A stretch of 64,000 nucleotides of DNA from Serinicoccus chungangensis (lineage in GTDB: Bacteria; Actinomycetota; Actinomycetes; Actinomycetales; Dermatophilaceae). The notes beneath the pieces were generated by a model. It was given only the letters and a program-made list of their open reading frames with translations, did not search any database and was not told the origin of the DNA. The stretch spans positions 496,001 to 560,000 of the forward strand of contig NZ_CP040887.1 of the NCBI RefSeq assembly GCF_006337125.1. The letters are read 5' to 3'. Numbering within the stretch: the first letter of the stretch is position 1; each line of letters starts with the position of its first letter. Of the stretch, positions 1 through 7,956 are shown piece after piece. Made by a program: the position numbers and the translations under genes.

Positions 1-231
1 CTTGACCTCCTTGCCCTCCGGCACGGGCACGAAGACCAGGCCCTGGCCGCGGCGCATCCACGCGTCCAGGTCGGGCTCGTGCTGCGGTGCCTCCATGGCG
101 TGGCGCGGGACCGCCACCGCCTCGTCGGGGGTGTCGTAGACCACCAGCCAGTCCAGGGCCTCCGCCCACCAGCGGGCCTGCGCCTGCGGGTCGCGGCAGT
201 CGACGACGACGGTGTACCACTTCAGTGCCAT
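1..231 (-). CDS. VOC-family (glyoxalase-like) protein, partial
   Basis: Only the first 77 codons are present; the gene runs off the left edge. The start is the ATG at 229-231, with GAGGAAGGA six bases upstream. The N-terminus (LKWYTVVVDCRDP, then ARWWAEALDW) matches the first strand and helix of vicinal-oxygen-chelate domains of the glyoxalase-like group often found in actinobacteria. These small cytosolic proteins are usually of unknown substrate. It is transcribed away from menC, so the 95-base gap at 232-326 should hold both promoters. The family call rests on N-terminal pattern only, and no metal ligands can be judged. Confidence 0.6.
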   Translation of the reverse strand, partial: MALKWYTVVVDCRDPQAQARWWAEALDWLVVYDTPDEAVAVPRHAMEAPQHEPDLDAWMRRGQGLVFVPVPEGKEVK

Positions 232-314
232 GGGGCGTCCTTCCTCGGTCGAGGAGCCCAGTGTGCTCCAGGTCCCGGTCAGGTGCTGTCCATGAACGAG
301 CCGGGCCGCGCGCC

Positions 315-320
315 TACCCT
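315..320 (+). promoter_or_regulatory. -10 element of menC (leaderless type)
   Basis: TACCCT fits the TANNNT pattern and ends six bases before the GTG start, so transcription probably begins at or next to the start codon. No convincing -35 is visible. Confidence 0.5.
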
Positions 321-326
321 GGGGGC

Positions 327-1340
327 GTGCCGACCACCCCGACGCCGACCCCCGACCTCGACCAGCTGCTGGCCGCCGCGCACGTGGTGAGCCTGCCGCT
401 GCGGGTGCGCTTCCGTGGCGTGACCGAGCGCGAGGCGCTCCTGCTCCGGGGGCCGCAGGGGTGGGCCGAGTGGGCGCCGTTCACCGAGTACGCCGACGGG
501 GACGCCGCGCGCTGGCTCGGCGCGGCCGTGGAGGCCGGGTGGGGGGTGCTGCCGCCCCCGGTACGCGCGGGGGTGGGGGTCAACGCCACGGTGCCGGCGG
601 TGGCCGCGCCGGAGGTCGAGCAGGTGCTCGCCCGCTACGACGCGCGCCGGACCGCCAAGGTCAAGGTGGCGGAGGAGGGCCAGGGCCTGGCCGACGACGT
701 CGCCCGGGTCCGCGAGGTGCGGCGCGTCCTCGGCCCCGCCGCCCGGATCCGGGTGGACGCCAACGGCGCCTGGTCGGTGGACGACGCCGTGCGGGCGCTC
801 GCGGCCCTCGCCCCGGTGGGCCTGGAGTATGCCGAGCAGCCCTGCGCCACCGTCGCCGAGCTGGCCGCCCTCCGGCTGGCGCTGGCGCGGGCCGGGGTCG
901 ACGTGCCCGTCGCGGCGGACGAGTCGGTCCGTCGGGCCGAGGACCCGCTGGAGGTCGCCCGCCGGGGCGCCGCCGACCTGGTCGTGGTCAAGGCGGCGCC
1001 GCTCGGCGGCATCGCGCGGGCGCTGGAGATCATCGAGCAGGCCGGGCTCCCCGCCGTCGTCTCCTCCGCCCTGGACACCTCGGTGGGCCTGGCCCTGGGC
1101 GTGCGGCTCGCCGCCGCCCTGCCGGTCCTCGAGCACGACTGCGGCCTGGGCACCGGCGCCCTGCTCGCCGAGGACGTCGTCGCCGAGCCGCTCGTGCCGG
1201 TGGGGGGCGGGCTCACCGTCGCCCGGGCCGACGCGACCCGGGACGCGGTCGACCCGGCCGCGCTCGCGGCATACCGCGTGGACGGCGCGCGCGAGGCCTG
1301 GTGGCGGGCCCGGCTGACCCGCGCGCACGCCCTCCTCTGA
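327..1340 (+). CDS. menC: o-succinylbenzoate synthase
   Basis: Dehydrates SHCHC to o-succinylbenzoate in menaquinone synthesis; a cytosolic enolase-superfamily enzyme of 337 aa. The catalytic lysine motif TAKVKV has its lysines at about 111 and 113. Metal ligands appear as D144 (VDANGAW), E170 (EQPC) and D198 (AADESV), and the second catalytic lysine is K222 (VVVKAAPLGG), so the active site looks complete. The reading frame stays open far upstream, but similarity begins around this GTG, which also has a -10 element six bases before it. No other men gene is adjacent. It is followed by a regulatory region and amtB. Confidence 0.9.
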   Translation: MPTTPTPTPDLDQLLAAAHVVSLPLRVRFRGVTEREALLLRGPQGWAEWAPFTEYADGDAARWLGAAVEAGWGVLPPPVRAGVGVNATVPAVAAPEVEQVLARYDARRTAKVKVAEEGQGLADDVARVREVRRVLGPAARIRVDANGAWSVDDAVRALAALAPVGLEYAEQPCATVAELAALRLALARAGVDVPVAADESVRRAEDPLEVARRGAADLVVVKAAPLGGIARALEIIEQAGLPAVVSSALDTSVGLALGVRLAAALPVLEHDCGLGTGALLAEDVVAEPLVPVGGGLTVARADATRDAVDPAALAAYRVDGAREAWWRARLTRAHALL

Positions 1341-1377
1341 TCCGCGGGGCCGGGGCGGACGCGGCTGGCGGCAAAGA

Positions 1378-1436
1378 TTTACGCGACGGAAACATCGGCA
1401 ACACAGTTGTTACGCGGATGCGCGGGGTCCTGAAAC
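1378..1436 (+). promoter_or_regulatory. Putative GlnR binding region upstream of amtB
   Basis: A TTTAC box (1378-1382), six bases, then GAAAC (1389-1393) matches the a-site/b-site layout GTNAC-n6-GAAAC known for actinobacterial GlnR. A second pair, GTTAC (1409-1413) and GAAAC (1432-1436), follows with wider spacing. The stretch is distinctly AT-richer than its surroundings. A -35-like TTGACT lies just after it (about 1447-1452). The 198-base gap 1341-1538 also holds an imperfect hairpin (GGCCCTCCCA near 1470 with TGGGAGGCC near 1498) in the presumed amtB leader. Assignment to GlnR is inference from the motif plus the gene downstream. Confidence 0.6.
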
Positions 1437-1538
1437 ATCGCGGGTCTTGACTGGTGCCCACAGCGACGTGGCCCTCCCACCCCGACGACGTGACCCCTGG
1501 GAGGCCGCTCGTCCGCACCACTCACTGGAGGCACAACG

Positions 1539-2804
<1,266 letters not shown>

Positions 2805-2828
2805 TCGCTCGGGGCGACACGCGAGTCG

Positions 2829-2868
2829 CCTCACCCCCGGTGCCGTCCATCTGGCACCGGGGGTGAGG
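2829..2868 (+). terminator. Terminator after amtB
   Basis: Perfect 16-bp inverted repeat (arms 2829-2844 and 2853-2868, eight-base loop), 25 bases after the amtB stop. There is no T tract, as is common in very GC-rich actinobacteria. Confidence 0.75.
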
Positions 2869-2886
2869 TCTGCCCGGAGGAAGCCA

Positions 2887-2916
2887 TTCGACCCGCGCGG
2901 TCCTGCGGGATATCCT
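2887..2916 (+). promoter_or_regulatory. Promoter of the cold-shock gene
   Basis: TTCGAC (2887-2892) and TATCCT (2911-2916) are separated by 18 bases. This would give a leader of roughly 38 bases before the GTG at 2961. Confidence 0.45.
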
Positions 2917-2960
2917 CGGACGAACCCGTACATCCCCCCACACCCTTCGTGAGGTGCTCC

Positions 2961-3362
2961 GTGCCCACCGGCAAGGTCAGGTTCTTCGACGAGGACAAGG
3001 GCTTCGGCTTCCTGTCCAGCGACGAGGGCAACGACGTCTACGTACCCCGCTCCGCGCTGCCCGACGGCGTCGGTGCCCTGGAGCGCGGCAGCAAGGTCGA
3101 GTTCGACATCGTCGCCGGCAAGCGCGGTGACCAGGCGCTGCACGTGCGGCTCATGGAGCCGGCGCCCTCGGTCTCCCGAGGCCTGTCGATGCGGGACCGC
3201 AAGCCGGCCGAGGAGATGGTGGTCGTCGTCGAGGACCTCATCACCCTGCTGGACCAGGCCTCCACCTCGCTGCGCCGGGGGCACTACCCCGACCGGCCGC
3301 ACGGCATGGCCATGGCGAAGGCGCTGCGCGCGGTCGCCGACCAGTTCGAGGCGGGGAAGTAA
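2961..3362 (+). CDS. Cold-shock protein, CspB/Rv0871 type
   Basis: Single-stranded nucleic-acid-binding cold-shock domain (about residues 1-65) plus an alpha-helical tail, 133 aa, the long actinobacterial form. RNP1 is KGFGFL. The RNP2 region reads VYVPRSAL, where classic CspA has VFVHFSAI; the missing aromatic/histidine pair is also seen in mycobacterial CspB. I chose the GTG giving VPTGKVRFFD, which matches the family start and has GAGG upstream; an ATG 12 bases earlier would add a non-homologous stub. Only five bases separate it from the next gene, so the two are probably co-transcribed. Confidence 0.85.
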   Translation: MPTGKVRFFDEDKGFGFLSSDEGNDVYVPRSALPDGVGALERGSKVEFDIVAGKRGDQALHVRLMEPAPSVSRGLSMRDRKPAEEMVVVVEDLITLLDQASTSLRRGHYPDRPHGMAMAKALRAVADQFEAGK

Positions 3363-3367
3363 CCCGT

Positions 3368-4132
3368 ATGCCGACCGCCAGGAGCCCGAGGACCCCGCGC
3401 ACCGACGCCGTGCTGACCGGTGCCGTCGAGGTGGCGCGCGCCGCCGCGCTCGAGGTCGCCGAGCCCGGGACCGTGGGCGAGCACCTCGAGGTGGTGCTCG
3501 AGGCCGAGCGGCTGGCGACGCACTACTTCGCCTGCTCCGCGACCGCCTACCCGGGCTGGCGCTGGGCGGTCACCCTGTCCCGGGTCCCGCGGGCGCGCAA
3601 GGCCACCGTCAGCGAGGTGCACCTGCTGCCCGGCGAGGGTGCCCTGCTCGCTCCTGAGTGGGTGCCCTACGCCGAGCGTCTCGCGCCCGGTGACATCGGC
3701 CCCGGGGACCGCACCGCGTTCGTCGAGGACGACCCGCGGCTGGAGGCCGGCTTCGAGGCCACCGGCGAGGAGGACGTCGACGCCGTGGCGCTGTGGGAGC
3801 TCGGCCTCGGCCGCCCGCGGGTGCTCTCGCCCGAGGGCCGCGACGCGGCCGCGACCCGCTGGTACGACGGCGAGCGCGGTCCCGGCAGCGAGGGCGCCCG
3901 CAAGGCGCCCGCGCCGTGCCGCACCTGCGGCTACTTCGTCCCCATGTCCGGCGCGCTGCGCTCGGTCTTCGGCGTCTGCGCCAACGAGTGGTCGCCGGCC
4001 GACGGCGACGTCGTGGCCCTGGACTTCGGCTGCGGTGCCCACAGCGAGGTCGACGTCGAGCAGCGGCCCAGCGAGAAGATCGACCCGCCCGTGCTCGACG
4101 ACGAGTCAGAGATCGTCTTCACCGAGCGCTGA
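3368..4132 (+). CDS. DUF3027 family protein
   Basis: 254-aa cytosolic protein typical of actinobacteria, function unknown. Conserved parts seen include HYFACSATAYPGWRWAVTL (about 54-72) and a Cys-rich C-terminal third: CRTCGYF followed by VCANEWSPADG and FGCGAHS, which could hold a zinc ion (inference). It ends in an acidic tail. It lies five bases after the cold-shock gene, and a csp-DUF3027 pairing is common in actinobacteria. The ATG has only a weak ribosome site, consistent with translational coupling. Confidence 0.8.
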   Translation: MPTARSPRTPRTDAVLTGAVEVARAAALEVAEPGTVGEHLEVVLEAERLATHYFACSATAYPGWRWAVTLSRVPRARKATVSEVHLLPGEGALLAPEWVPYAERLAPGDIGPGDRTAFVEDDPRLEAGFEATGEEDVDAVALWELGLGRPRVLSPEGRDAAATRWYDGERGPGSEGARKAPAPCRTCGYFVPMSGALRSVFGVCANEWSPADGDVVALDFGCGAHSEVDVEQRPSEKIDPPVLDDESEIVFTER

Positions 4133-4133
4133 G

Positions 4134-4415
4134 TCACGCGTCGGCGGCGTTGCCCTTGCCGCGGCGCAGGTAGGCATACCCGAGCAGGCCACCGACGACC
4201 CCGGCCACGGGGACCCAGACCCACCAGTCGCGCTCGCCGCTGCGCAGCGCCGGGACGGCGAGCAGCAGGAGGAGCACGACCGCCCAGGCGAGGATGCCCC
4301 AGCGGACCAGCGTGATCGTCCGCAGCGGCACCTCGGGCGGCTGCAGGGGGTCGACGCGCTCGCCCCGACCGGCCGCTGCGTGGTCGTGGTCGGCGTGCTG
4401 GGGACCGGTGCTCAC
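4134..4415 (-). CDS. DUF2530 family small membrane protein
   Basis: 93 aa with two membrane segments (about 36-56 and 66-83: WAVVLLLLLAVPAL and VWVPVAGVVGGLLGYAYL) and a basic tail ending the second one. Actinobacterial family of unknown role. The GTG start lies six bases from TAGCGT on the minus strand, so the message is probably leaderless. It is convergent with the DUF3027 gene (one base between stops) and divergent from the NCS2 permease, sharing a -10 element with it. Confidence 0.75.
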   Translation of the reverse strand: MSTGPQHADHDHAAAGRGERVDPLQPPEVPLRTITLVRWGILAWAVVLLLLLAVPALRSGERDWWVWVPVAGVVGGLLGYAYLRRGKGNAADA

Positions 4416-4420
4416 CCGAC

Positions 4421-4427
4421 TACGCTA
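4421..4427. promoter_or_regulatory. Shared bidirectional -10 element
   Basis: The heptamer TACGCTA reads TACGCT on the plus strand (seven bases from the NCS2 ATG) and TAGCGT on the minus strand (six bases from the DUF2530 GTG). Both readings fit TANNNT at leaderless spacing, so one melted region may serve both genes. Confidence 0.55.
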
Positions 4428-4433
4428 ACGCGC

Positions 4434-5897
4434 ATGTCGACCACCGCGCCGGACACGCGCTCCACGGGCTCCCTCGACGGCTTCTTCCAGATCTCGCAGC
4501 GCGGCTCCACGCTGGCGCGCGAGCTCCGGGGAGGGCTCGCGACCTTCTTCACGATGGCCTACATCGTCGTCCTCAACCCACTCATCATCGGCACCGTGCC
4601 CGACGGCACCGGCGAGCTGCTCGCGGGCGGCGACCTGGCCGTCATCGCCGCGTGCACGGCGCTCGTGGCGGGGGTGCTGTCGGTGCTCATGGGGGTCGTG
4701 GCCAACTACCCGCTGGCGCTCGCGACCGGGCTGGGCCTCAACGCCTTCGTCGCCTACGGGATCGCCAGCCTGGACGGGATGACCTGGGCCGACGCCATGG
4801 GGCTGGTGGTGCTGGAGGGCATCATCATCCTGGTGCTCGTGCTCACCGGCTTCCGGGAGGCGGTCTTCCGGGCCGTGCCGACCCAGCTGAAGACGGCGAT
4901 CAGCGTCGGCATCGGGCTCTTCATCACCATCATCGGCCTGGTCGACGCCGGGATCGTCCGCCGGCCGGCCAGCGGCCCGGTGCCCGTCGAGCTGGGCGTC
5001 GGCGGCTTCCTGGCCGGGTGGCCCACGGTCGTCTTCCTCGTCGGGCTCTTCGCGATCGCCGCGCTCATGGCGCTGCGGGTGCAGGGGGCGATCCTCTACG
5101 GCATCGTCGGCGGGACGCTGCTGGCGATCCTCGTCGAGGCGGTCTTCGAGATCGGGCCGCAGACCCCCGACGGCAGCAACCCCACCGGGTGGGGGCTGGG
5201 GGTGCCCGCCCTCCCGGACAGCGTCGTGGCCGCGCCGGACTTCTCGCTGCTGGGGCAGTTCAGCCTGCTGGGCTCGGTCGAGGCCATCGGGTTCACCGCG
5301 CTGTTCCTGCTCGTCTTCACGCTCATGCTGGCCGACTTCTTCGACACGATGGGCACCATGGTCGCGGTGGGCGCGGAGGCCGGGCTGCTGGACGAGGAGG
5401 GCAACCCGCCCCGGACCCGGCAGATCCTCGTCGTCGACTCCCTCGGCGCCATCGCCGGTGGCGCCGGCGGGGTGAGCAGCAACACGTCATACATCGAGAG
5501 CGCCTCGGGGGTCGGCGAGGGCGCCCGCACCGGGCTGGCCTCGGTGGTCACCGGCGTGCTCTTCCTGCTGACGACCTTCCTGTCCCCGCTGGTCGCGATC
5601 GTGCCGCACGAGGCGGCGACGCCCGCGCTGGTCGTCGTCGGCTTCCTCATGATGCAGCAGGTGGTCGGGATCGACTGGGACGACCTGGAGATCGCCTTCC
5701 CGGCGTTCCTGACCATCGTCTTCATGCCGTTCACCTACTCCATCACCGCGGGCATCGGCGCCGGCTTCGTCACCTGGGTCCTGCTCAAGGTGGTGCGGGG
5801 CAAGGCCCGGCAGGTGCACCCGCTCATGTGGCTGGTCGCCGTGCTCTTCCTGGTCTACTTCGGCATCGACCCGATCCGGGGGCTGCTCGGGGTGTAG
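4434..5897 (+). CDS. NCS2 (AzgA-type) purine permease
   Basis: Membrane symporter for adenine, guanine or hypoxanthine, 487 aa with about 12-14 hydrophobic segments. Family signatures visible: LARELRGGLATFFTMAYI near the N-terminus, GLGLNAFVAYG, the DFFDTMGTMVAVGAEAGL segment and SNTSYIESASGVGEGARTGL. These place it with PbuG/PbuO/AzgA permeases and not the uracil/xanthine branch. The open frame extends far upstream but overlaps DUF3027; the ATG chosen has a leaderless-type -10. The substrate cannot be fixed from sequence alone. An 83-85 bp repeat array begins immediately after the stop. Confidence 0.88.
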   Translation: MSTTAPDTRSTGSLDGFFQISQRGSTLARELRGGLATFFTMAYIVVLNPLIIGTVPDGTGELLAGGDLAVIAACTALVAGVLSVLMGVVANYPLALATGLGLNAFVAYGIASLDGMTWADAMGLVVLEGIIILVLVLTGFREAVFRAVPTQLKTAISVGIGLFITIIGLVDAGIVRRPASGPVPVELGVGGFLAGWPTVVFLVGLFAIAALMALRVQGAILYGIVGGTLLAILVEAVFEIGPQTPDGSNPTGWGLGVPALPDSVVAAPDFSLLGQFSLLGSVEAIGFTALFLLVFTLMLADFFDTMGTMVAVGAEAGLLDEEGNPPRTRQILVVDSLGAIAGGAGGVSSNTSYIESASGVGEGARTGLASVVTGVLFLLTTFLSPLVAIVPHEAATPALVVVGFLMMQQVVGIDWDDLEIAFPAFLTIVFMPFTYSITAGIGAGFVTWVLLKVVRGKARQVHPLMWLVAVLFLVYFGIDPIRGLLGV

Positions 5898-6115
5898 CTG
5901 TGTGCCGTCGTGGCCCTGTGAGGGCCACGACCGCGCACGGTGGGGCGGTGCCGGGGCCCGGGGGGGCGCCTCGTGGCCCGGGCTGTGTGCGCTGGTAGCC
6001 CTCCAGGGGCCATGACCGCGCACGGTGGGGCTGTGCCGGGGCCCGGGGGTGTCCCGTGGTCGGGACTGTGTGCGCGCCGGTGGCCCCCTGGGGGCCATGA
6101 CCGCGCACGGTGGGA
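5898..6115. repeat. Tandem array A, three units of an 83-85 bp repeat
   Basis: Units begin at 5898, 5983 and 6066, each opening with CTGTGTGC and carrying a GGCCCT...AGGGGCC mini-hairpin followed by CCGCGCACGGT. The third is truncated. Units are diverged from each other. The same family recurs in array B (7173-7380), so two arrays flank the AbiEi/DUF559-like gene. The minus-strand frames stay open across it only because of composition. Confidence 0.85.
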
Positions 6116-6167
6116 GGGCCTGTGGACGACGGGCCCAGGGGCGTCGTCGCGCTGCCAGGCTGGTCCC

Positions 6168-7136
6168 GTGCCGGGGGTCGTGACGCGGAAGCAGGCGCTG
6201 GCCGACGGGTGGTCGGCCAAGCAGGTCCGCGGCCTGCTCGCCCGCGGGCAGTGGCAGCTGATGCACCGGGGGGTCTATCTCACCCATTCCGGACCGGTCG
6301 CCTGGCAGGAGCGCGTGGCCGCTGCGGTGCTGGCCGCCGGCGCGGGAGCGGTCGCGAGCGAGGAGTGCTCCCTGGCCCTGTGGGGCCTCACCGACCGGAG
6401 ACCACCCGTGGTCACCGTCGCGATCCCCGCCGCCCGCACCCTGCGCGCAGACCTGCGGGGCGTCCGGGTACGCCGTCGACGGCGGCTCACCCGGGCGGTC
6501 CGCTCCGGCATCCCCGTGACCGGCCTGCACCAGAGCGTCCTCGACGTCCTGGCCCTGCCCCGGCTCGGCGACGACGAGGTGGTGGCCCTGCTGCTGCGGG
6601 CGTGCCGGCCTGGCCGCTCCAGCCCGGCAGGGCTGCGGGCCGAGCTGGCCCACCACCCGCGCCACCCCCGGCGGGCCGAGCTCGACACCGTGCTGGAGGC
6701 GGCCGAGCTCGGACTGGGGAGCGTCGCCGAGTGGCGCTACGTCCGTGACGTCGAGCGGGCGCACGGCCTCCCGGCGATGACGCCGCAGGTGGCGGTGGAC
6801 CCGTCGGGGGAGCTGCGGGGGCGCCGGGAGGCCACGCCGGCCCGGGGCGAGCAGTACCTCGACCTGCTGGACCGGGAGCGCGACGTCGGGGTCGAGATCG
6901 ACGGGGCGCTGTTCCACCAGGACCGCATCCACCTCGACCGGGCCCGCGACCGCTCGGGGCTGACCCACGGCCGGCTGACCCTCCGGGCCGGCTGGAGCGA
7001 CGTCGTCCTCCGCCCGTGCGAGCTCGCGGTCGAGGTGGGGCTGGTGCAGATGCGGCAGGGCTGGCGCGGTCGGCCCCGGCCCTGCTCGCCCGGCTGCCCC
7101 GTCGGCACCGACCCGCGCCTGGCGCCGGCGCCGTGA
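6168..7136 (+). CDS. AbiEi-like / DUF559 (Vsr-fold) protein
   Basis: 322 aa. The N-terminal ~60 residues (VTRKQALADGWSAKQVRGLL, then QLMHRGVYLTHSGP) form the winged-helix found in type IV antitoxin AbiEi-like proteins. The C-terminal ~110 residues resemble the DUF559 very-short-patch-repair nuclease fold: VGVEIDGALFHQDRIHLD, then RARDR, and LRAGWSDVVLRPCELA. The E..DG..H...D..RD residues are present, so it may be an active nuclease. The GTG chosen gives the VPGVVTRKQAL start with a weak CAGGCT -10 six bases upstream. No AbiEii toxin is adjacent. Actinobacterial genomes often carry several such orphans of unproven function. Confidence 0.7.
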   Translation: MPGVVTRKQALADGWSAKQVRGLLARGQWQLMHRGVYLTHSGPVAWQERVAAAVLAAGAGAVASEECSLALWGLTDRRPPVVTVAIPAARTLRADLRGVRVRRRRRLTRAVRSGIPVTGLHQSVLDVLALPRLGDDEVVALLLRACRPGRSSPAGLRAELAHHPRHPRRAELDTVLEAAELGLGSVAEWRYVRDVERAHGLPAMTPQVAVDPSGELRGRREATPARGEQYLDLLDRERDVGVEIDGALFHQDRIHLDRARDRSGLTHGRLTLRAGWSDVVLRPCELAVEVGLVQMRQGWRGRPRPCSPGCPVGTDPRLAPAP

Positions 7137-7172
7137 GCCGCCGGTGCCGCGAGGGGCGCCGGCTGTAGCACC

Positions 7173-7380
7173 GTGTGCGCCCATGGCCCTCCGGGGGCCA
7201 CGCCCGCGCACGGTCGGGCCGTGCTGGGGCTCGGGGGCACCTCGTGGCCGGGGCTGTGTGCGCCCATGGCCCTCCGGGGGCCACGCCCGCGCACGGTCGG
7301 GCCGTGCTGGGGCTCGGGGGCACCTCGTGGCCGGGGCTGTGTGCGCCCATGGCCCTGCAGGGGCCATCCCCGCGCACGGC
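7173..7380. repeat. Tandem array B, 2.5 units of the same 83-bp repeat
   Basis: Units begin at 7173 and 7256 and are identical over all 83 bases. A partial third unit (7339-7380) has a few changes. Each contains a TGGCCC-TCCG-GGGGCCA hairpin and CCGCGCACGG. The exact identity of two units implies recent duplication or ongoing homogenisation. The array lies between the AbiEi-like gene and the marR promoter. GGCATACC octamers follow at 7378 and 7426. Confidence 0.9.
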
Positions 7381-7443
7381 ATACCTCCCCGCGCGACCGC
7401 CCTGCGCTGTCCCAGGGACGGGCGGGGCATACCCCCACCGAGA

Positions 7444-7475
7444 TCGTTAGTTGAGGTAATGAGCTAGACTAACGA
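7444..7475 (+). promoter_or_regulatory. marR operator and promoter
   Basis: Inverted repeat with arms TCGTTAGT (7444-7451) and ACTAACGA (7468-7475), 16 bases apart, in an AT-rich patch. The -10 TAGACT (7465-7470) overlaps the right arm and ends nine bases before the ATG. A repressor bound here would block polymerase, as expected for MarR autoregulation (inference). Confidence 0.65.
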
Positions 7476-7479
7476 CCGT

Positions 7480-7956
7480 ATGCCTGACCTCACGCCGGAC
7501 CCCGCTACCGCGGCCCTGGCGCACGACCTGCGGATCGCCTGCATGCGGGTGGCGCGGCGGGTGCGCTTCGACGCCGACAACACCATCGCCCCGCACCACT
7601 TCAGCGTGCTGGTGCGCCTGCACGAGCAGCCGCGCACCCTCGGGGAGCTGGCCGCGATCGAGCAGGTGAGCGCGCCGAGCATGAGCCGCAGCGTCGCCCA
7701 GCTCGCCGACCAGGGGTATGTCGTCCGCTCGCCCGACCCCGACGACGGCCGCCTCGTGCGGCTGTCGCTGACGGCGGACGGCCGGGAGGTCGTCGAGCGC
7801 GAGCGCGAGCACCGGGACGCCTGGATGGCCGCCCGGCTCGAGGGGTTGAGCGGGCAGGACCGGGCCCTGCTGAGGAAGGCCACCGACCTCGTCGAGCAGA
7901 TCCTCGAGGCCGACCGGGCCGGCGAGCGCACGGTCCGCCGGGGGGAGGGCCGATGA
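7480..7956 (+). CDS. MarR-family transcriptional regulator
   Basis: 158-aa dimeric winged-helix regulator. The HTH and wing lie at about residues 50-100 (LGELAAIEQVSAPSMSRSVA, then SPDPDDGRLVRLSLTADG), a full MarR core. The ATG is next to a palindrome that overlaps its own -10, and the stop overlaps the start of an MFS gene (ATGA). Such marR-MFS pairs usually encode ligand-relieved repression of an efflux pump; the ligand here is unknown. It is probably first in an operon with MFS, the 27-aa peptide and gamma-glutamyltransferase. Confidence 0.88.
   Translation: MPDLTPDPATAALAHDLRIACMRVARRVRFDADNTIAPHHFSVLVRLHEQPRTLGELAAIEQVSAPSMSRSVAQLADQGYVVRSPDPDDGRLVRLSLTADGREVVEREREHRDAWMAARLEGLSGQDRALLRKATDLVEQILEADRAGERTVRRGEGR

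Noticed and set aside
5898..7380. Possible CRISPR array
   Set aside because: Units are directly adjacent with no unique spacers, and no cas genes are present; the same holds for the 22-bp repeats at 54884-54993.
5487..7430. Long minus-strand frame made of repeated HRARSWP-like segments across the two repeat arrays
   Set aside because: Openness comes from the 83-85 bp DNA repeats and high GC; it also runs antisense through two real genes.
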